Positions 1 to 8,574 are shown, numbered from the stretch's first letter. The stretch: 53,885 nucleotides of DNA from an uncultured Chthonomonas sp. (GCA_903885605.1 CAISJD010000181.1:1-53885), one strand, 5' to 3'. Translations and numbers: made by a program. Notes: generated by a model not told the origin, from the sequence alone.

Positions 1-90
1 CCGGGCCGGTTCGAGTGCCCGAAGGGGCACTTCGTGCCGTTCGTTGCCGCGACTTTAGTCGCCGGGACTTTGGACTTGGGACTTTGGACT
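1..90. repeat. 90-bp direct repeat, copy 1
   Basis: The first 90 bases recur at 182-271 with a single mismatch (at base 86, g against t). Each copy contains a short hairpin-forming core (gcgact-tt-agtcgc) followed by a degenerate GGGACTTTGGACTT tract. An open frame of 74 codons crosses both copies but is low complexity and resembles no protein. The unit probably continues to the left of the window. Confidence 0.9.
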
Positions 91-181
91 TGGGTGTAGG
101 CTGGCCCCGGCGGTTGACACCGCGGCAACCAAAGGCGGGAAGTCGCCCTTCGGCGACTCCAACGGCGGGTGGGTGCGGCGA

Positions 182-271
182 CCGGGCCGGTTCGAGTGCC
201 CGAAGGGGCACTTCGTGCCGTTCGTTGCCGCGACTTTAGTCGCCGGGACTTTGGACTTGGGACTTTTGACT
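182..271. repeat. 90-bp direct repeat, copy 2
   Basis: Second copy of the 90-bp unit seen at 1-90, identical except for one base. About 91 bp of unrelated GC-rich sequence separates the copies. From 272 to about 400 the sequence holds no recognisable gene and presumably serves as the glyS leader; no promoter was clear enough to mark. Confidence 0.9.
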
Positions 272-414
272 GGGCTGTAGGGTCGGCCCTCCGGGTGTGC
301 CGGTACCCCTCTCGTTGACTTCCGAGGGGGTGCGCGGCTATCATACGGCGCTCGGCGTGTCTGCCCTGCTGTAGGTTGGTCACGCCTGCACCATCTTGCT
401 ACCGAGGTTGCGCC

Positions 415-2574
415 ATGCCCAAGCTAGTCTTTGAAATCGGCACCGAGGAGATGCCCGCCGGGGCTATCGGCTCGGCCATCGAGCAGCTTCGGGCCTCCGT
501 TGAGGGCCTGCTGGCCGAGCGCCACTTGCCTGCCGCCGCCGTGACCGCCTTCGGCACGCCTCGCCGGCTGGTAGTGGTGGCCGACGGTGTGCCGGCGCAC
601 CAGCCCGACATCACCCGCGACGTGAAGGGGCCTTCGGTGCAGGCCGCCTTCGGGCTGGACGGCGCTCCGACCGGCGCGGCGATCGGCTTCGCGCGGAAGC
701 AGGGCGTGCCCGTTGAGTCGCTGGCCCGGATCGAGACGCCGCAGGGAACCTACGTGCAGGCGACCGTCGTGGACAAGGGCAAGCCCGCGACCGAGGCGCT
801 CGCCGCGCCGCTGGGCGCCGCCGTGACCTCGCTCACCTTCCCCAAGCTCATGCGCTGGGGCTCGGGCGGCATCCGCTACGTGCGGCCCATCCGGTGGCTC
901 CTCGCGCTGGTGGGAACCGAGGTCTGCCCTGTGCAGGTGGCCGGGATCACGGCCGGCCGCCTTTCGCGCGGGCACCGCTACCTCGCGCCCGATGAGTTCG
1001 AGGTGGCCGACGCCGATGCGCTGTTGCCGCTCCTCCGCCAGCGCTTCGTGATGCTCGATCCGGCCGAGCGCCGCGCCGCCATCCGCGCGCAGGCCGAGGT
1101 CCTCGCCGCCGAAGTCAGCGGCCGCGTGCCCTGGGACGAGGAGCTGCTGGACGAGAACGTCTTCCTCGTGGAGTGGCCCACGGCCCTGCGCGGGGCCATC
1201 GAGGAGCGCTTCCTCACGCTGCCGCGCCCCGTGCTGGTGACGGCCATGAAGAAGCACCAGCGCTTCTTCCCCGTGGAGGGCGCCGACGGCGCGCTGCTGC
1301 CCTGTTTCATCTCGGTGCGCAACGGCGGCTCGGAGCATCTCGACACGGTGCGCGCCGGCAATGAGCGCGTCCTGGCCGCCCGTTTCGCCGACGCCGCCTT
1401 CTTCCACGCCGACGATCAGAAGCAGCCGCTCGTGCGCTTCATCGACAACTTGGACCGGCTGCTCTTCCAGGAGAAGCTGGGCACCCTGGCCGAGAAGCGC
1501 CGCCGGCTGCAGGTCCTGGCCGGCCCGCTGGCCGATGCCGCGGGCATGTCCGGGGCCGACCGCGAGCGGGCGCTCCAGGCCGCGAGCCTCTGCAAGGCCG
1601 ACCTGACGACCCGCATGGTGATCGAGCTGCCCGCGCTGCAGGGCATCATTGGCCGCGAGTACGCGCTGGCCGCCGGCGATGACCCCGCCGTGGCCCACGC
1701 CATCGCCGAGCACTACATGCCGCGCTCCTCCGGCGACGCCATCCCGCCGAGCGCCGTCGGGCGGCTCCTGGCCGTGGCGGACCGCATGGACACGCTGGCC
1801 GGGTACGCGGGTATCGGCATCATGCCCTCCGGCTCCAGCGATCCCTTCGGCCTCCGCCGCGCCGCACAGGGCGTGGTGCAGATCCTCGCCGGCGAGCCGG
1901 CCATGCCGGGCCTCTCGGAGATGGCGATCCTGGCAGCCGACGCCTACCACCGCGTGAACGGCCTGACCTTCGACGTGGACGCCCTCTGCACGGCCCTGCG
2001 CGGCCTCTTCGAGCAGCGCATCACCGGCACGCTGCTGGAGCGCGGCCTGCGCCACGACCTGGTGGCGGCCGCGCTCTCCGGCGGACCCAGCAACACGACT
2101 ATCGTCTACTGCGCCGTCCATCGCGCCGAGATGCTCCAACAGCTCTGCGGCAGGCCCGACTTCGTGGCCACCGTGCAGACGGCCGCCCGCGTGGCCAACA
2201 TCCTCCGCTCGGCCGACGCCGCGCCGAGGGCAGGCGTGGCGGAGAAGCCGCGCACCGTGGAGCGGGCCGTGGCTATGCTGGAGACCGAGGCGCGGCAGGT
2301 CCACGCCGGCGACCTGGCCGAGCCCACCGAGGTTGCGCTCTACGAGGCCGCGTTCAACGCCATCCCCCGCGTGGCCCACGCCGCCGCCGCCTATGACTTC
2401 GAGAAGCTCTACGGCATCCTGGGCGAGCTGAGCGCTCCCGTGGCCGCGCTGTTCGACGCCGTGCTCGTCATGGCCGAGGAGCCGGCGGTCCGGCGCAATC
2501 GGTTGGCCCTGCTGGCCTTCGTGGACGGCCTCTTCAAGACCCTGGCCGACTTCACCAAGGTCGTCACGGCCTAG
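415..2574 (+). CDS. glyS: Glycine--tRNA ligase beta subunit
   Basis: Beta subunit of the bacterial alpha2beta2 glycyl-tRNA synthetase, which charges tRNA-Gly in the cytoplasm. The 719-aa product has the family's usual length (about 690-720). It opens with the characteristic FEIGTEEMP segment, contains KKHQRFFPV near residue 285 and GSSDPFGLRR near residue 480, and ends in an alpha-helical DALR-type anticodon-binding region. The ATG at 415 was chosen over an upstream ATG at 376 because homologues begin MPxLxFEIGTEE and because GAGG (404-407) is correctly spaced. The alpha-subunit gene glyQ would be expected just upstream but is not in this window. The next gene starts 13 bp downstream, so the two are likely co-transcribed. 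Confidence 0.97.
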   Translation: MPKLVFEIGTEEMPAGAIGSAIEQLRASVEGLLAERHLPAAAVTAFGTPRRLVVVADGVPAHQPDITRDVKGPSVQAAFGLDGAPTGAAIGFARKQGVPVESLARIETPQGTYVQATVVDKGKPATEALAAPLGAAVTSLTFPKLMRWGSGGIRYVRPIRWLLALVGTEVCPVQVAGITAGRLSRGHRYLAPDEFEVADADALLPLLRQRFVMLDPAERRAAIRAQAEVLAAEVSGRVPWDEELLDENVFLVEWPTALRGAIEERFLTLPRPVLVTAMKKHQRFFPVEGADGALLPCFISVRNGGSEHLDTVRAGNERVLAARFADAAFFHADDQKQPLVRFIDNLDRLLFQEKLGTLAEKRRRLQVLAGPLADAAGMSGADRERALQAASLCKADLTTRMVIELPALQGIIGREYALAAGDDPAVAHAIAEHYMPRSSGDAIPPSAVGRLLAVADRMDTLAGYAGIGIMPSGSSDPFGLRRAAQGVVQILAGEPAMPGLSEMAILAADAYHRVNGLTFDVDALCTALRGLFEQRITGTLLERGLRHDLVAAALSGGPSNTTIVYCAVHRAEMLQQLCGRPDFVATVQTAARVANILRSADAAPRAGVAEKPRTVERAVAMLETEARQVHAGDLAEPTEVALYEAAFNAIPRVAHAAAAYDFEKLYGILGELSAPVAALFDAVLVMAEEPAVRRNRLALLAFVDGLFKTLADFTKVVTA

Positions 2575-2587
2575 CCGGAGGAGCGCC

Positions 2588-3424
2588 ATGAGCCACCTCA
2601 CGCTGCCGCTGGTCCAGATCGTCGCCGACACGCTCCCGGAGGCCTGGGAGCGCGCCGTGCTGCGGACCTGGGAGACCGGCGCCGAGATCGCCACCCAGTA
2701 CGACGCCGAGGGCGACCCGCCCAGCCGCGACGCCATCGCGGCCATCGTGGTCCGCGATCCCTTCGCCGATCCGCGCATCCACAGGGGCCTGCCCGGCGGC
2801 ATCGACCAGCTCGAGGCCTACCGCCAGGAGGTGGTGGACGGCATCCACGACCACTGGGTCGATCCCGACGCCGGCAAGTGGGAGTACACCTACCACGACC
2901 GGCTGGTGAACTACACCACGCCCGGCCGCCCCGCCACCGACCAGCTTGAGGGGATGGTGCAGGCCCTGGCCCAGGCGCCCCACACGCGCCGCGCGCAGGC
3001 GATCCTCTGGAAGCCCTGGGAGGACCTTGGCATCGCGGACCCGCCCTGCCTGCAGCGTATCTGGTGCCGCGTCTTCGGCGACGAACTGGTGATGAACGTG
3101 CACATGCGCAGCAACGACGCCTTCAAGGCTGCGTTTATGAACATGTACGCCTTCACAGAGCTGCAGGCCGAGCTGGCCCGCAAGCTCTCGGCTCAGTTGG
3201 GACGGACCATCCGCCCGGGCCAGTACACCCACATGGCGGATTCGTTCCACATCTACGGGTCGTATTTCGGAGAGTTCAAGGCGTTTCTCGACCTCGTCGG
3301 CTCCCGTCCATTCGAGAAGAGAACATTCCGCATGGCGGACGTGGAAGAGATCCTGGCGGAGGCGCGGGCGCAGGTCCTGCGATCCGTAGAGGAAGAGAAG
3401 CGCACCGGCCGCAAGGGCCTGTAG
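2588..3424 (+). CDS. Thymidylate synthase-fold (ThyA family) protein
   Basis: A 278-aa protein that aligns by eye with folate-dependent thymidylate synthase, which methylates dUMP to dTMP. Visible landmarks are the nucleophile Cys154 in DPPCL (ThyA usually has PPCH), Arg174 and Asp177 in RSNDAF (phosphate and folate region), Asn185 (the E. coli N177 equivalent, which favours dUMP over dCMP) and His221-x-Tyr223 in the HIY segment. The N-terminal half is divergent. A strong GGAGGA precedes the ATG, and the gene lies 13 bp after glyS. It could be the organism's working thymidylate synthase or a divergent pyrimidine hydroxymethylase-like paralogue. The conserved Asn argues for dUMP. The fold is fairly sure; the exact reaction is inferred. 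Confidence 0.75.
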   Translation: MSHLTLPLVQIVADTLPEAWERAVLRTWETGAEIATQYDAEGDPPSRDAIAAIVVRDPFADPRIHRGLPGGIDQLEAYRQEVVDGIHDHWVDPDAGKWEYTYHDRLVNYTTPGRPATDQLEGMVQALAQAPHTRRAQAILWKPWEDLGIADPPCLQRIWCRVFGDELVMNVHMRSNDAFKAAFMNMYAFTELQAELARKLSAQLGRTIRPGQYTHMADSFHIYGSYFGEFKAFLDLVGSRPFEKRTFRMADVEEILAEARAQVLRSVEEEKRTGRKGL

Positions 3425-3465
3425 CGCCGCACGGCTCGCCGCCGCTGGAAGGAAGATGGACGACC

Positions 3466-4251
3466 ATGCATGACCACGGTCCGATCCTGCATAGGGCAGC
3501 CTCCCTGGCGGCCTGCGCGCTGGCCATCGCCGCGGCCGGCGCACAGACGCCGACGCAGCCGCAGACCCCGCCGCCCCCCGCCCAGGCCGGCGGCGAGGCG
3601 GCCGACGGCCTGCGCAAGGTGCTCCAGGTCTACGCCGCGGCCAAGACCTACCAGGCCACCTGGTCCTACTCGCTCACCAAGGGCGAGGAGGTGCAGAAGA
3701 TGAACCTCGAGGTACGCGCCAAGCCGCCCTCGCGGCTCAGCTTCCGCGTGATGCCCGCACCCGGGGGCAAGACGGCCAAGGGCTCCAAGGAGACCCCGCT
3801 ACCCGAGATGACGGTGAACATCGACGGCACGACCGCCTGCTTCGTCAACGCCGGCGAGAGCGTCTACTTCCAGGTCCCCTTCCCGGCGGGCTCGCGCATC
3901 GCGCCGCTCCACTTCTTCCCACAGATCCCCGACGCGTCCGACGTGAAGCGCCTGCCCGACGCCACGGTGGCCGGCAAGGCCTACGTCGTCCTGGAGGCCC
4001 GGCGCGCCGACGGCAGCGTGGCGCGGATCGAGATCGATCCCGCGATCCTCCGGATCAAGCGCATCGTCCAGGAGAGCATGGTGGGCCTCAACCGCGTGAC
4101 CTCCGTGCTCATGGTGGAGAAGGAGGTCTTCGACGCCGAGATCCCGGACGCGAAGTTCGCCTACAAGCCGCCCAAGGGCTACAAGGAGGTACCCGCGCCG
4201 GCCGAGTCCGGAGCCCTCTTCGCACCTCCGGCGCCGGCCGCCCCGAAGTGA
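3466..4251 (+). CDS. Secreted LolA-like (DUF2092-type) protein
   Basis: A 261-aa exported protein. Residues 1-26 form a signal peptide ending near AAAGAQ, followed by a Pro/Gln-rich linker (to about 45). The remaining beta-rich domain resembles the LolA/LppX/DUF2092 fold, which cups a lipid or a lipoprotein acyl chain: helix LRKVLQVYAAAKTYQ, then extended strands. The frame is open far upstream (to 3064), but the ATG at 3466 is the first with a signal peptide and has GGAAGGA upstream. The C-terminus ends in a Pro/Ala-rich tail. A second LolA-like protein lies at 7846-8574. Lipid handling or envelope maintenance is inferred from fold only; no substrate can be named. Confidence 0.7.
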   Translation: MHDHGPILHRAASLAACALAIAAAGAQTPTQPQTPPPPAQAGGEAADGLRKVLQVYAAAKTYQATWSYSLTKGEEVQKMNLEVRAKPPSRLSFRVMPAPGGKTAKGSKETPLPEMTVNIDGTTACFVNAGESVYFQVPFPAGSRIAPLHFFPQIPDASDVKRLPDATVAGKAYVVLEARRADGSVARIEIDPAILRIKRIVQESMVGLNRVTSVLMVEKEVFDAEIPDAKFAYKPPKGYKEVPAPAESGALFAPPAPAAPK

Positions 4252-4276
4252 GCCGCCCCGAGGTGGGCGCGCGCCC

Positions 4277-5638
4277 GTGAACATCGTCGTCATCCTGGTC
4301 GATACGCTCCGCGCCGACCACCTGGGTTGCTACGGCTATCCCAAGCCCACCAGCCCGGCCATCGACGCGCTCGCCGCCGGCGCCGTGGTGTATGAGCAGT
4401 GCCTGGCGCCGGGCATCCCCACCACGCCGGCCCACGCCACGATCTACACCGGGTTGCACCCGCTGGAGCACAACATCGTCTGCCACGGCGGCTCCGCCGA
4501 CCTGGCGCGCACCCTCCCCGTGCTCCCCGAACTGCTCCAGCAGGCGGGCTACACCACCTGCGCCGTGGACAACCTGTACGACCTGAAGCCCTGGCTCTCG
4601 CGCGGCTACGAGTTCTACATCAACCCGTCCCACAGGCACCGGATGCGGCTGCTGATGACCTGCGAGGAGGTCAACCACCGCGCCGTCGAGTGGATACGGG
4701 GCCACGCCGCCGAGCCCTTCTTCCTCTTCGTCCATTACTGGGAGCCGCACACGCCCTACCTGCCGCCGGGCCGGCACCGCACCTTCTATTCGGGCTCCGA
4801 TCCGTTCGACCCGGCGCACACCAGCCTTGCCGGCATCCGGCGCACGCCCTTCTGGGGCATGTGGGGCGACACCTGGTTCAAGAAGCTGGGGCCCATCACC
4901 GACGCCGACTACGTCACCGCGCTCTACGACGGCGAGATTCGCCACGCCGACGAGGGCGTCGGAGGCCTGCTCCACGCGCTGGAGGCGGCGGGCGTCGCCG
5001 ATGACACCGCCGTCGTCCTGACCGCCGACCACGGCGAGGTGATGGCCCGGAACGGCATCTACTTCGACCACCACGGGCTGTATGAGGACAACATCCATGT
5101 GCCCCTCGTCGCCCGCATCCCCGGCCGCGCCGCCGCCCGAGTGCCGGCGATGGTGACGCATATGGACATCGCGCCGACGCTGCTCGGCCTCGCCGGAGCG
5201 CCCATACCCGCCGGTCTTCCCGGCGTCGACCTCTCCGCGCCGGGCGCCGGCCTGGGCGTGCCGCAGCGGGCCGGCGTCGTCTGCTGCGAGGCCACCTGGC
5301 AGGCCAAGTGGTGCCTCCGGACCGAGACCCGCAAGCTCATCCTCTCCCGCGAGCCGGACCGCTACGGCACCCCGCGCCGGGAGCTCTACGACCTGGCCGA
5401 CGACCCCGGAGAGACGCGCAACCTGGCCGAAGCCCGGCCCGCCGAGGCCGACGCCATGGAGCTGGAGCTGGAGGCGTGGATCTCCGCCGAGCTGCTCCGC
5501 ACCGGACGCGACAGAGACCCGCTGGTGGCGCAGGGCATCACCCTCGGCCGCCGCTGGGACGACTGGCTGGCCCGCAACCCCGCCCTGCGGGACGCGGCCA
5601 ACAGCAGGACCGGCTTCCAGCCGGAAGGCATTAACTAA
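4277..5638 (+). CDS. Sulfatase-superfamily hydrolase with Thr at the nucleophile position
   Basis: A 453-aa alkaline-phosphatase/sulfatase-superfamily enzyme without a signal peptide. It starts directly with the metal-binding strand (VDTLRAD, Asp9 and Asp14), carries the second metal motif TADHGE, and ends with the typical ELYDLADDPGETRNL segment. Where sulfatases have C/S-x-P-S-R (formylglycine precursor), this protein reads TTPAH (Thr49 to His53) before ATIYTG. It therefore cannot be matured by the usual formylglycine route and may be a phosphodiesterase or phosphonate-type hydrolase with a Thr nucleophile. The start is GTG at 4277. The last residues (RTGFQP) are encoded by a palindromic repeat at 5610-5624. 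The gene lies 25 bp after the LolA-like gene. Confidence 0.85.
   Translation: MNIVVILVDTLRADHLGCYGYPKPTSPAIDALAAGAVVYEQCLAPGIPTTPAHATIYTGLHPLEHNIVCHGGSADLARTLPVLPELLQQAGYTTCAVDNLYDLKPWLSRGYEFYINPSHRHRMRLLMTCEEVNHRAVEWIRGHAAEPFFLFVHYWEPHTPYLPPGRHRTFYSGSDPFDPAHTSLAGIRRTPFWGMWGDTWFKKLGPITDADYVTALYDGEIRHADEGVGGLLHALEAAGVADDTAVVLTADHGEVMARNGIYFDHHGLYEDNIHVPLVARIPGRAAARVPAMVTHMDIAPTLLGLAGAPIPAGLPGVDLSAPGAGLGVPQRAGVVCCEATWQAKWCLRTETRKLILSREPDRYGTPRRELYDLADDPGETRNLAEARPAEADAMELELEAWISAELLRTGRDRDPLVAQGITLGRRWDDWLARNPALRDAANSRTGFQPEGIN
5610..5624. repeat. Short palindrome at the sulfatase-like gene's 3' end
   Basis: ccggct-tcc-agccgg, a 6-bp perfect stem with a 3-nt loop. It lies inside the last codons of the 4277-5638 gene and encodes RTGFQP, a peptide often produced by dispersed REP-type palindromes in Planctomycetes-like genomes. 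It may also act as a weak transcript-end hairpin. Confidence 0.5.
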
Positions 5639-5663
5639 TCATTAACGTGGAGGATACGCAACC

Positions 5664-6491
5664 ATGTACACGGCCCTGAGCCCCGGCGCGCTCGGAATGT
5701 CGGTCGGCAGTCTCAAGGAGGGCATCGCCCTGGCGGCATCGGCCGGCTACGGCGGCCTGGAGATCTCGATCCACGAGGTGCAGACGCTCATCGCCTCCGA
5801 AGGCGCCGCCACCGTCCGCGCCTGGTTCGACGACGCCGGCGTCAAGCCCGCCGCCTGGGGCCTGCCCGTCGCCTGGAGCGGCGCCGAGGAGGAGTGGAAG
5901 CAGGGCGTCGAGACGCTCAAGGGCTACGCCGCCGCCGCCGAGGCCCTCGGCTGCGACCGCACCATGACCTGGATCCTCTCCGGCTCCAACGACCGCACCT
6001 TCGAGCAGAACCTCGCATTCCACGTCGAGCGCTTCACGCCCATCGCGGCCGTGCTGAACGACCACGGCGTGCGCCTGGGCCTGGAGTTCCTCGGCCCGCA
6101 GACGATCTACAAGTCCTTCACACACCGCTTCGTCCACACCATGGCGGGCATGCTGGAGATGGGCGACCAGATCGGTCCCAACGTGGGCCTGCTGCTGGAC
6201 TGCTGGCACTGGTACACCGCCGGCGGCACGCTGGAGGAGCTGGCGAAACTGGACCAGCGCCGCGTCGTATACGTGCATGTGAACGACGCGCCCGTGGGCG
6301 TCGCGCTTGAGGATCACATCGACAACCAGCGCGGGCTCCCCGGCGCCACCGGTGTCATCGACCTGCCGGGCTTCCTGCGCGCGCTGGAGGCCATCGGCTA
6401 CGACGACCCCGTGACGCCCGAGCCCTTCGGCAACCCGGCCACGTGGGCCGCCGACGCCCTCCGGGGCGTCTGGGCCAAAGCCGGCCTGTAG
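5664..6491 (+). CDS. Sugar phosphate isomerase/epimerase (xylose isomerase-like TIM barrel)
   Basis: A 275-aa cytoplasmic TIM-barrel of the AP-endonuclease-2 superfamily, which includes inosose dehydratase, hydroxypyruvate isomerase and tagatose epimerases. Metal-ligand positions are visible: Glu in LGLEFLGP, Asp in LLDCWHWY, His in VHVND and a C-terminal Glu in TPEPF. The length fits single-domain members. GGAGG lies before the ATG, 25 bp after the preceding gene. It probably interconverts a keto sugar or inositol derivative released by the surrounding glycosidases. The precise substrate cannot be read from the sequence. Confidence 0.85.
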   Translation: MYTALSPGALGMSVGSLKEGIALAASAGYGGLEISIHEVQTLIASEGAATVRAWFDDAGVKPAAWGLPVAWSGAEEEWKQGVETLKGYAAAAEALGCDRTMTWILSGSNDRTFEQNLAFHVERFTPIAAVLNDHGVRLGLEFLGPQTIYKSFTHRFVHTMAGMLEMGDQIGPNVGLLLDCWHWYTAGGTLEELAKLDQRRVVYVHVNDAPVGVALEDHIDNQRGLPGATGVIDLPGFLRALEAIGYDDPVTPEPFGNPATWAADALRGVWAKAGL

Positions 6492-6504
6492 GAGAACCTG
6501 CCCC

Positions 6505-7812
6505 ATGCCTGCCAATCGCCGCGCCCTTCCTGCGGCCCTCGCCGCCTGCGCGGCGTTCGGCGCCCTGGCGCTGACCCCGGCCCCCTGCATCGCGGGGCCG
6601 GGACTCAGCCCCGCCGTGCGCCGGTCCGTCTTCGACACCATTTGGACAAAGATTCGAGACAAGTACTTCGACGCCAGGATGAACGGCGTCGACTGGAACG
6701 CCGTCCGCCTCCGCTATCGGCCCCGATTGGCCGGGCTCAAGGACGATGCCGCCTTCTACGGCCTCCTCCAGCAGATGGTGGGCGAGCTCAAGCAGTCGCA
6801 CTTCGGCGTGATCCCGCCGGATGAGTACCTGGCCGAGGACGAGCGCGCCGGGGCGCACCAAGCCGGCGTCACGGGCATCACGGCGCGGATGATCGAGGGG
6901 CTGCCGCTGGTCAGCGCCGTAGAGCCGGGCTCCGCCGCCGCCGATGCCGGCGTGAAGCCGGGGTGGGAGATCGTCGAGATCGCCGGCAAGCCCGTGAAGC
7001 CCGTGATCGACGCCGTCATGGCCCGCCGCAAGCTCACCGAGACCGGCAAGCGGCTCCAGATTCGCATGGCGCTGGGCGCTCGGCTCACCGCGCCCGTGGG
7101 AGACTCAGGCGCGATCACGTTCCGCACCCCCGAGGGCGAGGCGAAGGTCGTGGAGGTGGAGCGTCGCCGCCCCTCCGGTGAGCCCGTCCGGTTCGGCGAG
7201 CTGCCCGCCATGTACACGCGGTTCGAGACGCGAAAACTGGCATCGGGCGTGGCCTACGTGGGCTTCAACGTCTTCATGATGCCCGTGCTGGAGCCGTTCC
7301 GCAAGGCCGTGGCCGAGGCGGCCGGGGCGCCGGGGCTCATCATCGACCTGCGCGGCAACCCGGGCGGCATCGGCGGCATGGCCGCGGCCGCGGGCTCCAG
7401 CCTCACGACGGTGCAGAAGAGCCTGGGTACCATGCGCATGCGGGCCGGGGCGATCAACTTCGTTATGTTCCCCCGCGAGGACGCCTATTCGGGTCCCGTG
7501 GCGATCCTGACCGACGAGCTCTCCGCCAGCACCTCCGAGGTGATGGCCGGCGGCCTGCAGGACCTGAAGCGCGCCCGCACCGTGGGCGGCCGAACGGCGG
7601 GTATGGTGCTACCCTCCATGGTCGAGCGCCTGCCCGGCGGCATCCGCCTGCAGTACGCCGTGGCCGACTTCCGCACTCCACACGGCGTCCTGCTGGAGGG
7701 CCGGGGCGTGCAGCCGGATATCGCCGTGACCGAGGCCCGCGCCGACCTGGCCGCCGGGCGCGACCCCGTGCTGGAGGCCGCCGAGGCCGCCCTGCTCCGG
7801 GCCACGAAATAG
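6505..7812 (+). CDS. S41-family (C-terminal processing-like) peptidase with PDZ domain
   Basis: A 435-aa exported serine protease. Residues 1-30 are a signal peptide. An N-terminal helical S41 domain follows, then a PDZ domain near residues 115-185 (PLVSAVEPGSAAADAG) and the catalytic core. The nucleophile Ser sits in DELSASTSE, the hallmark of S41. The segment after it reads GGRTAGMVLPS, with Met where the CtpA/Tsp group has its general-base Lys. It thus looks more like the tricorn/IRBP-type S41 branch, or has altered catalysis. It acts in the periplasm or cell envelope. GGAG precedes the ATG, 13 bp after the isomerase gene. Confidence 0.87.
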   Translation: MPANRRALPAALAACAAFGALALTPAPCIAGPGLSPAVRRSVFDTIWTKIRDKYFDARMNGVDWNAVRLRYRPRLAGLKDDAAFYGLLQQMVGELKQSHFGVIPPDEYLAEDERAGAHQAGVTGITARMIEGLPLVSAVEPGSAAADAGVKPGWEIVEIAGKPVKPVIDAVMARRKLTETGKRLQIRMALGARLTAPVGDSGAITFRTPEGEAKVVEVERRRPSGEPVRFGELPAMYTRFETRKLASGVAYVGFNVFMMPVLEPFRKAVAEAAGAPGLIIDLRGNPGGIGGMAAAAGSSLTTVQKSLGTMRMRAGAINFVMFPREDAYSGPVAILTDELSASTSEVMAGGLQDLKRARTVGGRTAGMVLPSMVERLPGGIRLQYAVADFRTPHGVLLEGRGVQPDIAVTEARADLAAGRDPVLEAAEAALLRATK

Positions 7813-7845
7813 CCAGAAACCACGCGCAATCCCATAGGAGATGCC

Positions 7846-8574
7846 ATGAGAAACCATAAGCTTCCGGTAGCCCTGCTGATGCTGGCCGCCGCCCTTCCCG
7901 CCCTCGCCGGCCCCAAGCTCACCGCCGAGCAGGTGCTGGACAAGCACGTCGCCGCCACCGGCGGGCGCGCCGCCTACGAGCGCATCAAGTCCACCGTGAC
8001 CAAGGCCACCGCCAAGCTGGCGGCCCAGGGCATCGGCGGGCCCATGGAGATCTACGCCAAGTACCCCAACAAGATGCTCACCGTGCAGACGCTCAGCGGC
8101 ATCGGCGAGACCCGGCAGGGCTACGACGGCAAGGTCGCCTGGTCCAGGGATCCCCTCCAGGGCCTCCGCAAGCTCAGCGGGCCCGAGGCCGAGCTGGTCG
8201 CGCGCGGAGCCGTCTTCAACACGCAGCTCAACTGGCGCAAGGCCTTCCCCAAGGTGGCGATGCTGCCGGACAAGAAGATCAACGGCGCCGCCTGCTACGT
8301 GGTGAAGCTCGTGCCCGAGGTGGGTAAGCCCCTCCTGCAGTACTTCGACCAGAAGACCTTCTACATGGTCCGGATGGACATGACCTTTGAGGGTCCGCAG
8401 GGCAAGATGGCCATCGAGACCACCATCGGCGACTACCGCCCGGTGGACGGCGTGAAGGTACCCTTCTCCATGCGCCAGAAGATCGGCGGCGCCGCCGAGA
8501 TGGTGGTGACGCTGAACTCCGTCAAGAACAACGTGCCGATCGACGACGCGCTGTTCGCCATGCCCAACAAGTAG
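7846..8574 (+). CDS. Secreted LolA-like outer-membrane lipoprotein-sorting-type protein
   Basis: A 242-aa exported protein with a signal peptide (residues 1-21, ending ALAG). It then has the LTAEQVLDKHVAATGG helix that typifies LolA-like and DUF4292-like domains, often found beside proteases. The rest is a beta-rich half-barrel ending in DDALFAMP, also typical of the family (a final SALF/DDALF-P motif). It lies 33 bp downstream of the S41 peptidase and is probably co-transcribed; such pairs suggest envelope quality control. The substrate is unknown. A strong inverted repeat follows 29 bp after the stop and likely ends the operon. Confidence 0.75.
   Translation: MRNHKLPVALLMLAAALPALAGPKLTAEQVLDKHVAATGGRAAYERIKSTVTKATAKLAAQGIGGPMEIYAKYPNKMLTVQTLSGIGETRQGYDGKVAWSRDPLQGLRKLSGPEAELVARGAVFNTQLNWRKAFPKVAMLPDKKINGAACYVVKLVPEVGKPLLQYFDQKTFYMVRMDMTFEGPQGKMAIETTIGDYRPVDGVKVPFSMRQKIGGAAEMVVTLNSVKNNVPIDDALFAMPNK

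Noticed and set aside
15-239. 74-codon ORF at the left edge
   Set aside because: It consists of the 90-bp repeat and its spacer; no start context or protein similarity.
424-2802. 792-codon open frame on the minus strand opposite glyS
   Set aside because: The opposite strand encodes a full glycyl-tRNA synthetase beta subunit. The antisense frame is Gly/Arg/His-rich with no domain and arises from high-GC third positions.
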